From Botryococcus braunii (taxonomy: Eukaryota; Chlorophyta; Trebouxiophyceae), in the NCBI GenBank assembly GCA_002005505.1, contig KV908627.1:117340-134839 (forward strand): a stretch of DNA of 17,500 nucleotides, given 5' to 3'. Below are positions 1-9,355 of the stretch, one piece after another. Under the pieces are notes generated by a model. That model was not told the origin of the DNA. It saw only the letters and a list, made by a program, of their open reading frames with translations, and did not search any database. Position 1 is the stretch's first letter. The number at the start of each line of letters is the position of its first letter. The position numbers and the translations under genes were made by a program.

Positions 1-78
1 ATGTTACGTGCCATCGGAACTAGCTCTGTGCCTTTCTTTGGACTCAACTGTATGCCTTTACTGGGAAAATAGCTACAG

Positions 79-197
79 GTCTGGAGCCTGCAGGTCAAGG
101 CGTCTGTGTAACACTTTGGCCCTGGTCAACACATATTATGTACAAGTCTGGAGTCGTCTGTGTAACACTTTAGCCCTGGTCAACACATGCTATGTAA
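79..197. repeat. Two-copy tandem repeat, about 54-bp period
   Basis: The stretch 101-153 is repeated from 155 with a few changes. Both copies share a GTCTGTGTAACACTTT core, then CCCTGGTCAACACAT and TATGTA. The word GTCTGGAG precedes copy 1 near 79 and closes it near 146, so a degenerate third unit may lie at the left edge. No gene is visible in it. Confidence 0.8.
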
Positions 198-304
198 GCA
201 GCAGTGTCGGACAGTCCAAATTTGTTTTGCCAGAGGGTGAACACTGCAACAAAGCCTGCCAAAAAAGCAACCAGTCCCAAACGTCTCCCCAAAGGCAAAG
301 GGCC

Positions 305-366
305 CCTCCCGCCGAGAAGGTCCTCCCCTCCCCCCCCCCCCCTCATTAAGATCTGTGTTGCCCAAC
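305..366. repeat. Dispersed direct repeat, copy 1
   Basis: This stretch matches 905-958 in the same orientation. Shared blocks are CTCCCGC, GA or GATAAGGTC, and AAGATCTGTGT followed by GCCCAAC. Copy 1 is expanded by a C homopolymer at about 329-343. It may be a fragment of an interspersed element; no coding sense is seen. Confidence 0.55.
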
Positions 367-413
367 CTTTCTCCTTGCTAGTATCAGGAATGCAGTGGTG
401 TCTCCGTGCCACA

Positions 414-436
414 TGTGTCTGTGTGTGTGTCTGCAT

Positions 437-475
<39 letters not shown>

Positions 476-513
476 TGTGGGTGTGTCTGTGTGTGTGTGT
501 GTGTGTGTGTGTC
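414..513. repeat. GT microsatellite, interrupted
   Basis: Near-continuous GT dinucleotides are broken by CTGCATGCAC, TAT, GGG and TCT interruptions. A looser GTGTG/GCGTG tail continues to about 615. Apparent open frames here (poly Cys-Val, or His-Thr on the other strand) are products of the repeat. Confidence 0.95.
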
Positions 514-904
514 TAGACAGATCTGTGTGTGCATGAGCGTGTGTATGTGTGAGCGCACGCGCACGTGTGAGTGTGGGTGGGTGCGTGCATGCGCTCTTGC
601 GTGCGTCTCTGCGTGTGCCTCATTGCTGCATTGACTGCAGTTGCCTCTGACTTTGCAGCTGCCTTTGCAAAGTTTCGTGGAGTGTTGCGGTGGTCATGCC
701 CGTGCACAGCATATGCATCAAACCTTGCAAGTTTATTGACACCCCCGTGCCTTCTGCTGCCAGGAAATGGGGCACGTCTCGGACGCTCAGTTTTCTTGGG
801 AGGAACAGAATAAGAAGGCAGCACGGCAAAGGCAATGTGTACATATAAGCTCGCCAAGCAGCATTGGAGTTTCGTCTCCCTTGAGTCTGTCAAAGATAGC
901 TTGC

Positions 905-958
905 CTCCCGCTGATAAGGTCTGTGCACCACTTCCCTAAGATCTGTGTCGCCCAACTG
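905..958. repeat. Dispersed direct repeat, copy 2
   Basis: Same-orientation match to 305-366, ending in AAGATCTGTGTCGCCCAAC. It lacks the C homopolymer of copy 1. The spacing of about 600 bp, with a microsatellite between the copies, suggests two insertions or an old duplication. Confidence 0.55.
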
Positions 959-1269
959 GGCCTGCTACCAGTTAGGTAAATTCTGGTCCGGTTATGTACC
1001 ATGGCCTGGGGCCTGGTGCAGTTTTCAGTATTTTATCAATGTTACAGCATAGGACTATTAAAACTAGGTCCTCACATAAGGTTGGTTTATCCGTCTGCAT
1101 CTCATCATGCCCACTGGGCTGGATTGATGTAATTATTTACCTTTTCATGAGATACATGAGTCTCAAGTGTCATGAACCCTGCCACACTCGTGGGAATGTT
1201 TGGTGAACCACTGATGAGTTGTTCCCGAAATATTGCCACGGCTTTGGCAGGGGAATTTAAGGACGACAC

Positions 1270-1299
1270 ATGGGGGGTGGGGGATCCCCCATCCCCCAT
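1270..1299. repeat. 30-bp near-palindrome centred on GGATCC
   Basis: The run ATGGGGGGTGGGGG-ATCCCCC-ATCCCCCAT is self-complementary over 30 bp with one mismatched pair and no loop. It could extrude as a cruciform, or its G-runs could fold. Function unknown. Confidence 0.8.
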
Positions 1300-1509
1300 G
1301 GAGAGGAGGCGGAGTCTTATTAGATGGGATGAGTTACGCATTAGCTGCAGGTGCTCAGATTTATACTCCACTTGTGCTCAGCTATCCAATATCCTAGCTG
1401 ACCTGACATGAAATGATCATCATCATGACGTGCCTTGAATTAAGAAGTCTGTCATATATGGCTATGTACGTTTTTGAAATGCCATTTTATAGCGGCTTGG
1501 TCCTGCAGG

Positions 1510-1648
1510 GTAGCTGATGAGGATGAAGCAGGTGATGAGGACACTGAAACAAGTCCTCGCAGCCAGCACAGGCCAGCAAAGCGGGGACGAGGCCAAGGTT
1601 CATCAAGGGTTCCTTGATAATGAGCCTCCGCAGCAGGGCAAGGGGAAG
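1510..1648 (+). CDS. Doubtful internal exon, unknown product
   Basis: The stretch is framed by an acceptor-like TCCTGCAG (to 1509) and a consensus donor AAG|GTAAGT at 1648/1649. One frame is open from the ATG at 1517 through the donor. A second frame gives an acidic then basic peptide (DEDEAGDEDTE followed by KRGRGQG) that looks more natural but meets a stop near 1615. If the second frame is the real one, it is broken by an indel. No domain is recognised and no neighbouring exon was found on this strand, so this may be an old gene or transposon fragment or chance splice-like signals. Confidence 0.22.
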
Positions 1649-1718
1649 GTAAGTCATCTTTCATTATGCCTTTCTATCATGCCTACTTCATTGTTCACAT
1701 CAGTCTGTATCACAGAAG

Positions 1719-1740
1719 TTGTGTGTGCGTGTGTGCGTGC

Positions 1741-1813
<73 letters not shown>

Positions 1814-1816
1814 CGC
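1719..1816. repeat. GT microsatellite
   Basis: GTGTGCGTGCGTGC leads into an uninterrupted GT run of about 60 bp or more and ends in GCGCGCGCGC. This alternating purine-pyrimidine stretch is favourable for Z-DNA. Confidence 0.95.
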
Positions 1817-2938
1817 TTAGGGTTTCCTCTGTTGTAGTGGTGGGAGGGTTTGCAACCAACTGGTCCCTATGCCTACCCCCAAAGGCTGGACTTAGGGACT
1901 GGCCTCGACTGAGTGCGCGCACGCGTGTGTGTATGCTGCGGTTTTCCTACTTTGCTGGTGAGCCCCGGGGAAACCCGGCCGGCGCCAGGGGCCCTTGCAA
2001 GGTCCAATTGTCTCCATGTTAATATAGCGGCCCTCGTTTTCTTCATTTTTGCTGGCACTGTACCGGAAGGGTCGAACCGAACCTTTCAGCATGAACAAAA
2101 AAGGCTCTTAAGGTTTAGGTTGCATCCTAGCTAGGCCTATAGGCTGGGCCTGCAATACACTTCGCAACGGGTAAAGGCGTTGCGCATGAGCGGCTAAATG
2201 TGTGTAAATGTTGATGCACACGCCCATGCGCAGCGCATCCTATAGGATTATGTCTGGTCACTGATGTGTGTATTCCGATGACAGCACAGTAAGTTGACAC
2301 TGACGTGGGTTGCAATTGCTCTGCAGGCGGTTTGCTTTACATGACACTTGCACGTGCTGCACCTGACTTGGGGACCTCGCCAATACAGACGTATATATAC
2401 TACCAGAAGACATGCATGTGCATGTCTTCATGATGCATCCCTTTGCTGCAAAGGCAATCCAGGGAAGCGATTTGAAAAAGTCATCCATTCTTCCAGTAGA
2501 TGGTTTGTTTTTGCCAGTTTTGATCAAGCATATGGGCATGCATGCTGACATGTCATCAAGCAACTACATTGGCTTCAAGCATTTTGCAATTAAGACGCTT
2601 CTTGATATAAGCCTTAGGTGCATGCAGCATGTGCAGCAAACCCTTGTGTGTTTGTGTACTGTGCTTTTGCAGTATTGGTATATGTATTCAGTAGTCTTGT
2701 TAACGCTTATTAGGTTTGCGTCAGTTCAACGTACATGTTGGACTAGGGTGTCAGTCCAGTGCGTTTGGCAGCTTTCAGATGTAATTGAGCACTTGGACCA
2801 ATGTTGCGCCATCTCACGATGTTCCAAGTCAAGCATCTCATTGTTTGTTAGTCATTATAATGTTGTGGATAATAAGTGGATAACTGCCTCTCCTAGTAAC
2901 AGAATGTGTATGGGATTGGAATCCCAAGTTCTGTTGTA
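1817..2938. other. No recognisable gene
   Basis: I see no domain or RNA gene in this stretch. An open frame on the plus strand runs from 2412 into the TCCCAAA array and ends at 3119. Its sequence matches no family I know and its end is repeat, so I treat it as chance. Confidence 0.5.
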
Positions 2939-3540
2939 TGGGAGTTCCCAACTTCCTCCCAAACCTGTCCCAAGTCATTGGTTTTGGGACTATCCCAAAC
3001 AGCAGACCAACCCACTCCCAAAATATGGGAAATTTGGGAAGTTCCCAATCACCTCCCAAACCTTTCCCATAATAGAACGTTTGGGACTATCCCAAATAAC
3101 TGCCCAACCAAGTCCCTAAATTTTTTATTTTGGGAAGTTCCCAACTCCCTCCCAAACCACTCCCAATTCTGACTTTATGGGACTTTCCCAAAAAACAGCC
3201 CAATCCATTCCCAAAATCTTAGTGTTTTGGGATGTTCCCAACGTCTTCCCAAACGAGTCCCAAAACAATGCTTTTGGGACCTTCCCAAAAATGCACCTTT
3301 TTTTGGGACATCCCAAAATTTTGCGAAATTCTCCCATAACTCTCCCAAAAGTGCTCCCAAAAGAGTCCCAAAAGCTTCCCGTAAAACTCCCATAAATGCC
3401 ACTCAATGGGAAAGTCCCAAAAAGTTAGTTCCCAAAATGCTCCCATACGAGTCCCAAGGGGTCCCAAATCTTTCCCATGGGGGTCCCAAAACACCTCTTT
3501 TGGGGCCTTTTTGGGACCTTTTTGGGACAAAATCTTTTCC
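2939..3540. repeat. TCCCAAA/TTTGGGA minisatellite, 48/97-bp period
   Basis: TGGGA followed within a few bases by TCCCA recurs at 2939, 2985, 3035, 3082, 3131, 3178, 3228 and 3275. The spacings are 46, 50, 47, 49, 47, 50 and 47. Alternate units resemble each other more (GGGA-GTT-CCC type versus GGGAC-TA/TT-CCC type), giving a 96-97 bp superunit. Inside each unit, CCCAA boxes follow every 11-12 bp. From 3304 the order loosens but CCCAAA boxes continue to about 3495, and the array ends in TTTTTGGGACC repeats. Long open frames across it on both strands come from the period and show no known domain. Confidence 0.9.
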
Positions 3541-4720
3541 ACTTTAATTAAAGGGAGGGGCGGGGGCAGGGGTGAACTGCAATTGCATGGACTATTTGTC
3601 CCCTTTAGTCTTTTGAATTCGTCGGACGTTTTGCACCTATTTAATTGGAACTCACCAGCGCTGCAGCTGGTCTCCAGCATAGTACGTTTCGCACCTTGTC
3701 CTTTGCAAATTGTATGTGTCACCGACGTGCAATGGCCCTGAGTCCACGACGATTTTGGATATTGAAGCTATGTATTTGGCTGCAAGTTTTAATGTTGATA
3801 CATTTCAATACTTTTCAGAGTTACACCGTTGTTGTTCCGTTATCATAGATAAGTGCTTATTTTCATGTGTGGATTTGCAGACCGCAGAACTGCAAACTAG
3901 TTGTCTAGGAGTTGGGTTATTGAGTTTCCCAGGTTCTACCCTACTTACAGGGAGTAGACGTAAAGAAGTTTTGTTGAAGTTGGTATGCAGCCTGTGATTG
4001 TAGCACGCCAATTCGGATGCCAGTCATTATGAGTATGGCACAAGCGATTACCACCGGAATATGGCGCTTAAGCTTGCACATGCGTACTAGCCTCTGACCG
4101 AAGGATGTCAACTATGTGTCACATGAATGGGCATCCAGACGTCGTGGTGGCATCATGTGTGACAAGTGAAGTTTGAAGTTGCCACCAGAGTGCCATGGCC
4201 AACTCATGGTGACCAACATGACCAATCATTGAAACAATGGAGTGCCTGCACGTGCACTCTGACTCCCTGGTGAAGTCGACGAACGAGTGAAGAATAAGAA
4301 ACGCTCGGGGTTGATGCATTTTTAAAACCTGGGTCTCGTTGATTGTCTAGTCGGACTTTTGCCTGAGGCAAGTGTTTCGCCCAGGGAAGTACTCCGGGGA
4401 GATGATGAGGGACACATTTTGCTGTGTCCACGAGCTTCTGGAGTGCGCACTAGTGCTATTGGCCGCCAATATGTTGCATGATGGCCGTGACCAAGCTTGT
4501 GGTCAAAAATTGTAGCCTAGAAGTAAAAGTCATTTGTTGCTTTTGGAGGCAGAGTCCGCTATTTCAACGTGTTGTGACCCCACAAGACCCTCCCCGAGTG
4601 CAAACGTCGATAGAGATCATGAAAATGCATTACCATACATAACGCTATCGATGGTAAACACCGTCAGCAGGCCCTTTCAAGGCCGTTATAGATCGTAATT
4701 GAGGAGCCCTCAGCTGATCA
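3541..4720. other. No recognisable gene
   Basis: It opens with a 12-bp palindrome CTTTAATTAAAG at about 3542-3553. After that I find only short frames without recognisable motifs on either strand. Parts upstream of 4910 could be unrecognisable remains of the copia element, but nothing in them shows it. Confidence 0.5.
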
Positions 4721-4816
4721 TCTAGGTCTCTCCTTGATATCATTTGCATCCCTGATGCGAACCCCGGCCACGTCTTTCTCCTTGATATCATTTGCGTCCC
4801 GTACGGTTCCCGTGGG
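4721..4816. repeat. Two-copy direct repeat, 48-bp period
   Basis: TCTCCTTGATATCATTTGC occurs at 4729 and again at 4777, exactly 48 bp apart, each followed by a G/ATCCC block. The rest of the two units has diverged. On the minus strand the core reads as the peptide QMISRR twice, 16 residues apart. Confidence 0.7.
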
Positions 4817-4909
4817 GGCGCGGTTGCAGGATGTCCCCCGTTACAGCACACTTTGAATGAAGCATCTGGGTGAAGAAGTAACTTGAGAGCACTCGAGAAC
4901 TGCAGTAGT

Positions 4910-5410
4910 ATCAGTATTGGTTCTCATTGGGCCAGGCCAGACTTCGAAGGATTTGTTGAAGCAAACTACTCTGGTGATCAGGATCACAGATTTTCCACCA
5001 CCACGGGGTTTGATGTGTCAGCCTTTGGTGGTGCTGTTGTACAACAGCATCACCAAATGTGTGGATCAGCATGAAGCAGCATGCCGTAGCTACCACTATA
5101 GAGGTATACCTTTGAGGCTGAATGTTTTGCTGCGCTACGGCCGTTAAAGAGGCCAGCTAGCTGCTAGGATGCCTTGAGAAAATTCATGTGTCACCACGGA
5201 GGGCCAAACTGCAATGTGACTATACATGCTGTATTGCCAATTGGAACACAATGGATTCTTCAGGTTGACATTGAATCCTTGAGGGTGCGACCTTCAGAAG
5301 TAACTGTCGATCTCAGAATTGAACCTGAGTACACTAGACATATTGTTGTTAGCTTTCATTGTGCTCGGGTAGCAGTTGCCAAGGAACATATACACACCGG
5401 GTAGCTCTGT
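4910..5410 (+). pseudogene. Ty1/copia retrotransposon remnant, RNase H domain
   Basis: Pieces in three frames line up, in order, with the C-terminal RNase H part of Ty1/copia pol. EGFVEANYSGDQDHRFSTT with FGGAVV (about 4946-5040) matches the canonical D-A-D-Y-A-G-D, R-S-T-T-G, G-G-A block. WISMKQHAVATT (from 5062) and EAECFAA (from 5114) match S-x-K-Q...V-A-x-S-T-x-E-A-E-Y-x-A. AVKEAS (from 5140) and LRKFM (from about 5174) match the A-x-K-E-A-x-W-L-R-x-L helix. EYTRHIVV and FHCARVAVAKE (about 5325-5392) match T-K-H-I-D-V...F-x-R-E. At least three frameshifts and two internal stops show it is dead. The integrase and most of the reverse transcriptase are absent or unrecognisable. A purine-rich AAAGGGAGG at about 5608 could be an old polypurine tract, but I did not find paired LTRs. 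Confidence 0.7.
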
Positions 5411-5939
5411 AGAGTCAGCAAGAAACATGGGTGAACTCAAGGCAGTGTTTTGGCCATTGGAAGTCATTTGGACTGGCCTAGTTCGCATGAGGAGAAAGTG
5501 TTGGACTTATGAGACAGTAGCGCCTTTCCCTCATGAGAGGATTGGTTTGGCCAAACCGATTCTCTCCATGGGGTGGATGCTGAAACTTGTGGCAAGAAGG
5601 TTCAAAGGGAGGCAATGTGGTACTCGCAAACATGTTTTTAGGATCAGGTTCACAGCGATGAATCTTAGGGGACGGTCAGAACTGATAAGTCACTGGATTG
5701 GGACTCAATGCAGCACTGCAAGTGCTATGCATGATGCCCGTTGGTGGTTGCGGAGAATTGAGTCGCAGCCCAAGTTCACAGCTTACGTGCGACTGAAACT
5801 TTAACCTGCAGGTTCAGCTGGCTGTCGTGAGCCCGAGGCTTCCCTGAGCCTCTCTTTGCGGAGGGTGATGTTGCAGCCGTTAGTCAAGTCGAACTTATAT
5901 GAGAAATAAAAGTACTATAGCAGGTGCTCCGGGGGTAGC
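5411..5939. other. Flank downstream of the copia remnant
   Basis: This stretch could include a decayed 3' LTR, since a purine-rich run lies near 5608 and an AATAAA signal lies near 5904. No second copy of it is visible upstream, so that stays open. The 142-codon open frame ending near 5804 has no recognisable domain. Confidence 0.35.
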
Positions 5940-6230
5940 AAGCCTGGGGACGTGTGGTGTGTTTATGTAGTTGGATACTGGAAGCCAATTTACCAGAAGC
6001 TACATGATTGCGTCCTTTACAATGCTATTTTACAGGACAATTTCTCATGGATATTACCTTTGTGTCACTGGTGGGACGCCAATCCAGACCCTGCTAGGTT
6101 AGGTCAAGCACTGGCCAATTGGCCCTTTATGCGCCAGAGAGAGATGATTTTGGGGCATGCAGTTTCCCGATACTCGAGAAGGTGACTAGTTGATGAAAGG
6201 GTGTTAAAGTCACCGCACACGGCCATGTGA
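5940..6230 (-). pseudogene. LINE endonuclease (APE-like) remnant
   Basis: Read on the minus strand from about 6220, the translation contains VCGDFNTLSSTSH. GDFN (6203-6214) is the hallmark metal-binding block of the APE-type endonuclease of non-LTR retrotransposons. Downstream, in the spacing expected for the family, come IISLWRIKGQL, then AGSGLAS, an H-K-G-N block where the family's T-W-x-x-G-N sits, and EKLSCKIAL where the S-R-I/L-D-R block sits. The expected tryptophan before HKGN is a TGA stop, the aspartate of the last block is lost, and further stops follow. HHTSPGL near 5945 may be the remains of the closing S-D-H block. The reading rests on motif order from memory, so confidence is moderate. 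It runs opposite to the copia remnant. Confidence 0.42.
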
Positions 6231-6436
6231 CAAGAACTTGGAGTGGCTCGTGTTCCTCGGGCATGTTGAGGACCGTGATTTGTCATCCACACGGATTTGT
6301 GTAAGTTGAAACATAAAGGTCTTCATTTCGTGCTACTGTAGCATCTCTAGTTCCCCTTTCCCTTTCTTTAAAATTGAAATGGAAACTAAATGCAACACTT
6401 CTAGTTGGTAACCAAAAAGTTGGTAAACAAGTAGAC

Positions 6437-6724
6437 ACCAGTACATGCAGAGGTCTGGCGACTACACGTCCGCACAAGTAGAGGTCGCACAGCAAGAGCT
6501 CAAGGCACGCACATTCAGAGGCATGGCCACCAGCGTCTGAACGCATTTATGTCCACAACTGGACATCTGCATGAGCGGAGGCTTCACGACTACATAGGTC
6601 TCACAACTAGACATCGGCATAAGCAGAGGCTTCACGACTACATAGGTCTCACAACTGCACATCTGCATTATCAGAGGCTTCACGACTAGGATGAAGCGCA
6701 GGTCTCAGGGCCAACTCTAGATGC
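6437..6724. repeat. Minisatellite, exact 48-bp period
   Basis: GCTTCACGAC occurs at 6581, 6629 and 6677, exactly 48 bp apart. The rest of the unit is TACATAGGTCTCACAACT, then ACATCNGCAT and A-rich/GAG. More diverged units lie upstream at about 6533 (CCACAACTGGACATCTGCAT), 6485 and 6437, and traces of GGTCTC/AACT continue to about 6790. Because 48 is divisible by three, the minus strand stays open and repeats a 16-residue peptide with the core MSSCETYVVVKP, but there is no sign that it is a protein gene. Confidence 0.85.
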
Positions 6725-6999
6725 TCGTGCATGGAGGAGTCTCACACTTCAACAGCAGTGCATACGGAGCCCTCGCGAGTTGACACACAAGCACAAAGAG
6801 CCTAGTCTAACCAAGTCAAGTCACTTCAAGTCAATTGTCGGGCCCAGAGACTTGCACGTGCAGTGATTGCACACCTAGCCACTTGCACATGTGGAGCCCC
6901 GCATGTGAGATCTCTACCCTCCATGCTACGCACGTCCTACGCTTGCATTGGCAAGTATTAAACTTAAGTAGTGCCATGCGCAACTTCGTAGTCATGGAC
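6725..6999. other. No recognisable gene
   Basis: The left part is a faded continuation of the 48-bp repeat. The rest shows no motif I recognise. Confidence 0.45.
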
Positions 7000-7990
7000 C
7001 TATAGAGTGTTGTGCATGCCACCTGGCAGCTGGAACTTCCGTCCAAACAGGCGGATCTCGACTTCTGAGAGCTGTGTCAGTGCGGCTACATACCGAGATG
7101 GCCGTGCCAGCGAAGCACGTCCAGCACCTTCTGCAGCTCTGGTCATGAGAGACCTGTCAGAAAGTGGCCCGGCGTGTACAATGTTGGCGCCTCTGCGTCA
7201 TATTCATATATTTGTATGAGAAGGCGTGTAAGACAATTCATCAGGGGCAGGTGACAGAAGAGGCGGTGGCAGGTCCCTCGGTCACAGTCGATTTCCAAGG
7301 TTTCGCGTCCTGTCAAGGCTGCGGAGAAGCTGGCGACTTGCCATCCCAACGGTGGCAGAATGGAGCGGTTCATCAAGGCCGTGGAGAATAGCGATGCATC
7401 CTCGGAAGAGGACAGAGGAATGGTGAGCTTCCGCAACTCTGACAAGCCTACGGGGCAGTGTGACTCCCACACGATTCCAGGCTGAGCCCAAAATTTGCTC
7501 TTAAAGGTCGTAGTGACGGGGAGAGATGCAACAATGGAAACTGCGCGCCGTATCTGCGTCCCAAGTCTGGGCATCAAGATCCAGCTCCCGCAGCTGCGGC
7601 ATGCGCTCGACCAGCTCGTACACGTGATCCAGGATGGGAGGTACATGCCACGTGCCCTGAGCCACGTGCAGCGATTGCAGGGTAGTAAGGCTGGAGAGCA
7701 GCGTGAGATGCAGCGTTTCTCCAGAGAGGACATCCAGAGTGAGGCGCGTGAGCTGCTTGATGGCGGCCACAGCCTCAAAGTCCGCCTTCTTGTACAGGAC
7801 CACGGTCCCCACAGCCTCCAGACGGCTGAGCTGAGCCGATCTGCCGAGAAGGCCCTTCCCAAACATCAACATGCTGCGGGGAGTCGCAGACCTCAAGCTT
7901 CAGATCCCGCAGGGCGGTGCAGCCCCCGAGGCCTTCAGCCAGAAGGATCCCAAAACCAGGACCTTTGCTACATCTGCTACCAGCGGCATC
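7000..7990 (-). pseudogene. Leucine-rich-repeat protein, broken by frameshifts
   Basis: The minus strand carries successive LRR units, but in different frames. Segment A (about 7942-7886) reads LAEGLGGCTALRDLKLEV. Segment B (about 7882-7504, ending at TAA 7501-7503) contains LTRLTLDV, LTTLQSLHVAQGTW and MPQLRELDLDAQTWD, with the L-x-x-L-x-L spacing of repeats about 25-30 residues long. Segment C (about 7480-7143) has LSELRKLTIPLSS and TLEIDCDRG. Segment D (about 7140-7000, ending at TAG) has YVAALTQLSEVEIRLFG. Moving from A to B needs a one-base shift near 7885; B to C and C to D need a shift or an intron. No F-box, NB-ARC, kinase or signal peptide is visible, so the subfamily is unknown. Such LRR arrays usually serve protein binding. 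It could be a real gene read with sequencing indels or introns, but a decayed copy is simpler. Confidence 0.6.
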
Positions 7991-8162
7991 TAGTTGTCAG
8001 ACTCTGGTGAATCCGACAGGACTTCATCTGCCTCCAAAGGAAATTCAACTGCACCTACAAGAAGAAACGCAAGCTCCATCAGATCACCACTGGCACCATG
8101 CAATGAAAATATCTGATAGAAGACAGCACGATTCCACCCCCCCCCCCCCACCAAAAAGCCAA

Positions 8163-8211
8163 TCCCCCTTGAAAGGAAATTTCCCTTGAAGGGACATTCC
8201 CTTGAAGGGAA
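8163..8211. repeat. Short palindromic units TTCCCTTGAAGGGA
   Basis: TTCCCTTGAAGGGA occurs at 8181-8194 and 8197-8210, 16 bp apart. A degenerate third copy CCCCTTGAAAGGAA precedes them. Each unit pairs with itself around a three-base centre. A C homopolymer of about ten lies just upstream, near 8138-8150. Confidence 0.75.
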
Positions 8212-9082
8212 AAGGGAGGGCAGCGCGTAGCAGAAAGCGGTGGAAGGAAATTTAAAACCATCTTGCACAACTGAGATTTCAAGACCGACATGTTCTGAAC
8301 ATGCAAATGATGCATTCCGTGATAAATAAGCTTTCAAACTAAGCCAATTGTTGCCCAGGCCGAGATGCATGGGCTGAGCCTCTGAAGCGGGAGTAACTGA
8401 TGTTATTATATGTACTCACAGATTTGGCTCCTCGAACAACTCATTCCCCGTGTAGCCACAAGCCTCAAATTCTCAATAGAGGAGACATCGCTGCCAAGCG
8501 TGGTAAGAAGACAGAAGGACAGCCATCAAACATGATAGGAAGATATTTTTTGACACAGGATTCAACATTAATTTTCAGATGCCCACGAAAATTGTGGGCT
8601 CATGGACCGCACTTCATCCCGGAGGAACCCCTTGTTGAGGATACCAGCATTCACACAGTGCATGTTTTTCCCACGGAATAAGACTGGACTGTGGTAATGG
8701 CTTTTTGCAAATTGATATGCATAATCTCAGCAAGTTGCATTCTTTTCAGTACTGCTCCAAAATGGTAAGAGGCCTCTTACTGTGCCTAGGCACGAGTCCC
8801 AAGCATGTTGGCCAGCCGTTCTGCTTTCAATGACCACACAGAAAATGTGTTCGTGCATCATACAAGGAGCAGCCCCTCACCAGTTCTTTACAGTTTTGGA
8901 GATTGGTAAGGATGTTGTTAGGAATTACCAGGCCTCCGGTGTGCTAATTGCAGTAAGCCTTGAGCAGCATCTAACTCCGTTTGGCTTGGTCCTCCCTGGG
9001 GTCGAGGAGGTCGTGCCCGACGTACCCCTGACAATCGCAAAAAGTCATCAGATCAACAAGCAGCCTCATTATCCTTTTTTAT
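8212..9082. other. No recognisable gene
   Basis: Two open frames on the plus strand, of 93 and 131 codons (8400-8681 and 8782-9177), show no motif I recognise. The second runs into the purine tract, which argues against it being a real gene. Confidence 0.4.
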
Positions 9083-9250
9083 TTGGGGAGGGGGGGGGTT
9101 GGGAGAGGGCGGGAGCGGGTGCAGGGGAGGGGGCGAAACCAAAGGAGAGCAGTGGGAGGGAGGGGGACAGAACTTAAGGGGGAGGGAGAGAGGAGAGGGG
9201 GCGAAAAAGGGAGAAGGGGGGGAGAAGAGAAAGAAGGGCGACTGGAGGGG

Positions 9251-9302
<52 letters not shown>

Positions 9303-9309
9303 GAGGAGG

Positions 9310-9355
<46 letters not shown>

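Noticed and set aside
2062..2082. GGGTCGAACC resembling a tRNA T-loop
   Set aside because: No matching acceptor, D or anticodon stem could be drawn around it.
2412..3119. 235-codon plus-strand open frame
   Set aside because: No recognisable domain, and its last third is the TCCCAAA array.
2939..3540. CRISPR-like array from the regular spacing
   Set aside because: Units are contiguous and related throughout, with no unique spacers, and the setting is a eukaryotic nuclear genome.
3219..3722. 167-codon minus-strand frame rich in W-x-F-G and K-x-P
   Set aside because: A product of the 48/97-bp repeat; the peptide repetition follows the DNA period and has no known family.
5376..5804. 142-codon plus-strand frame after the copia remnant
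   Set aside because: It is not in the frame of the last copia block and shows no domain; it probably crosses old element sequence.
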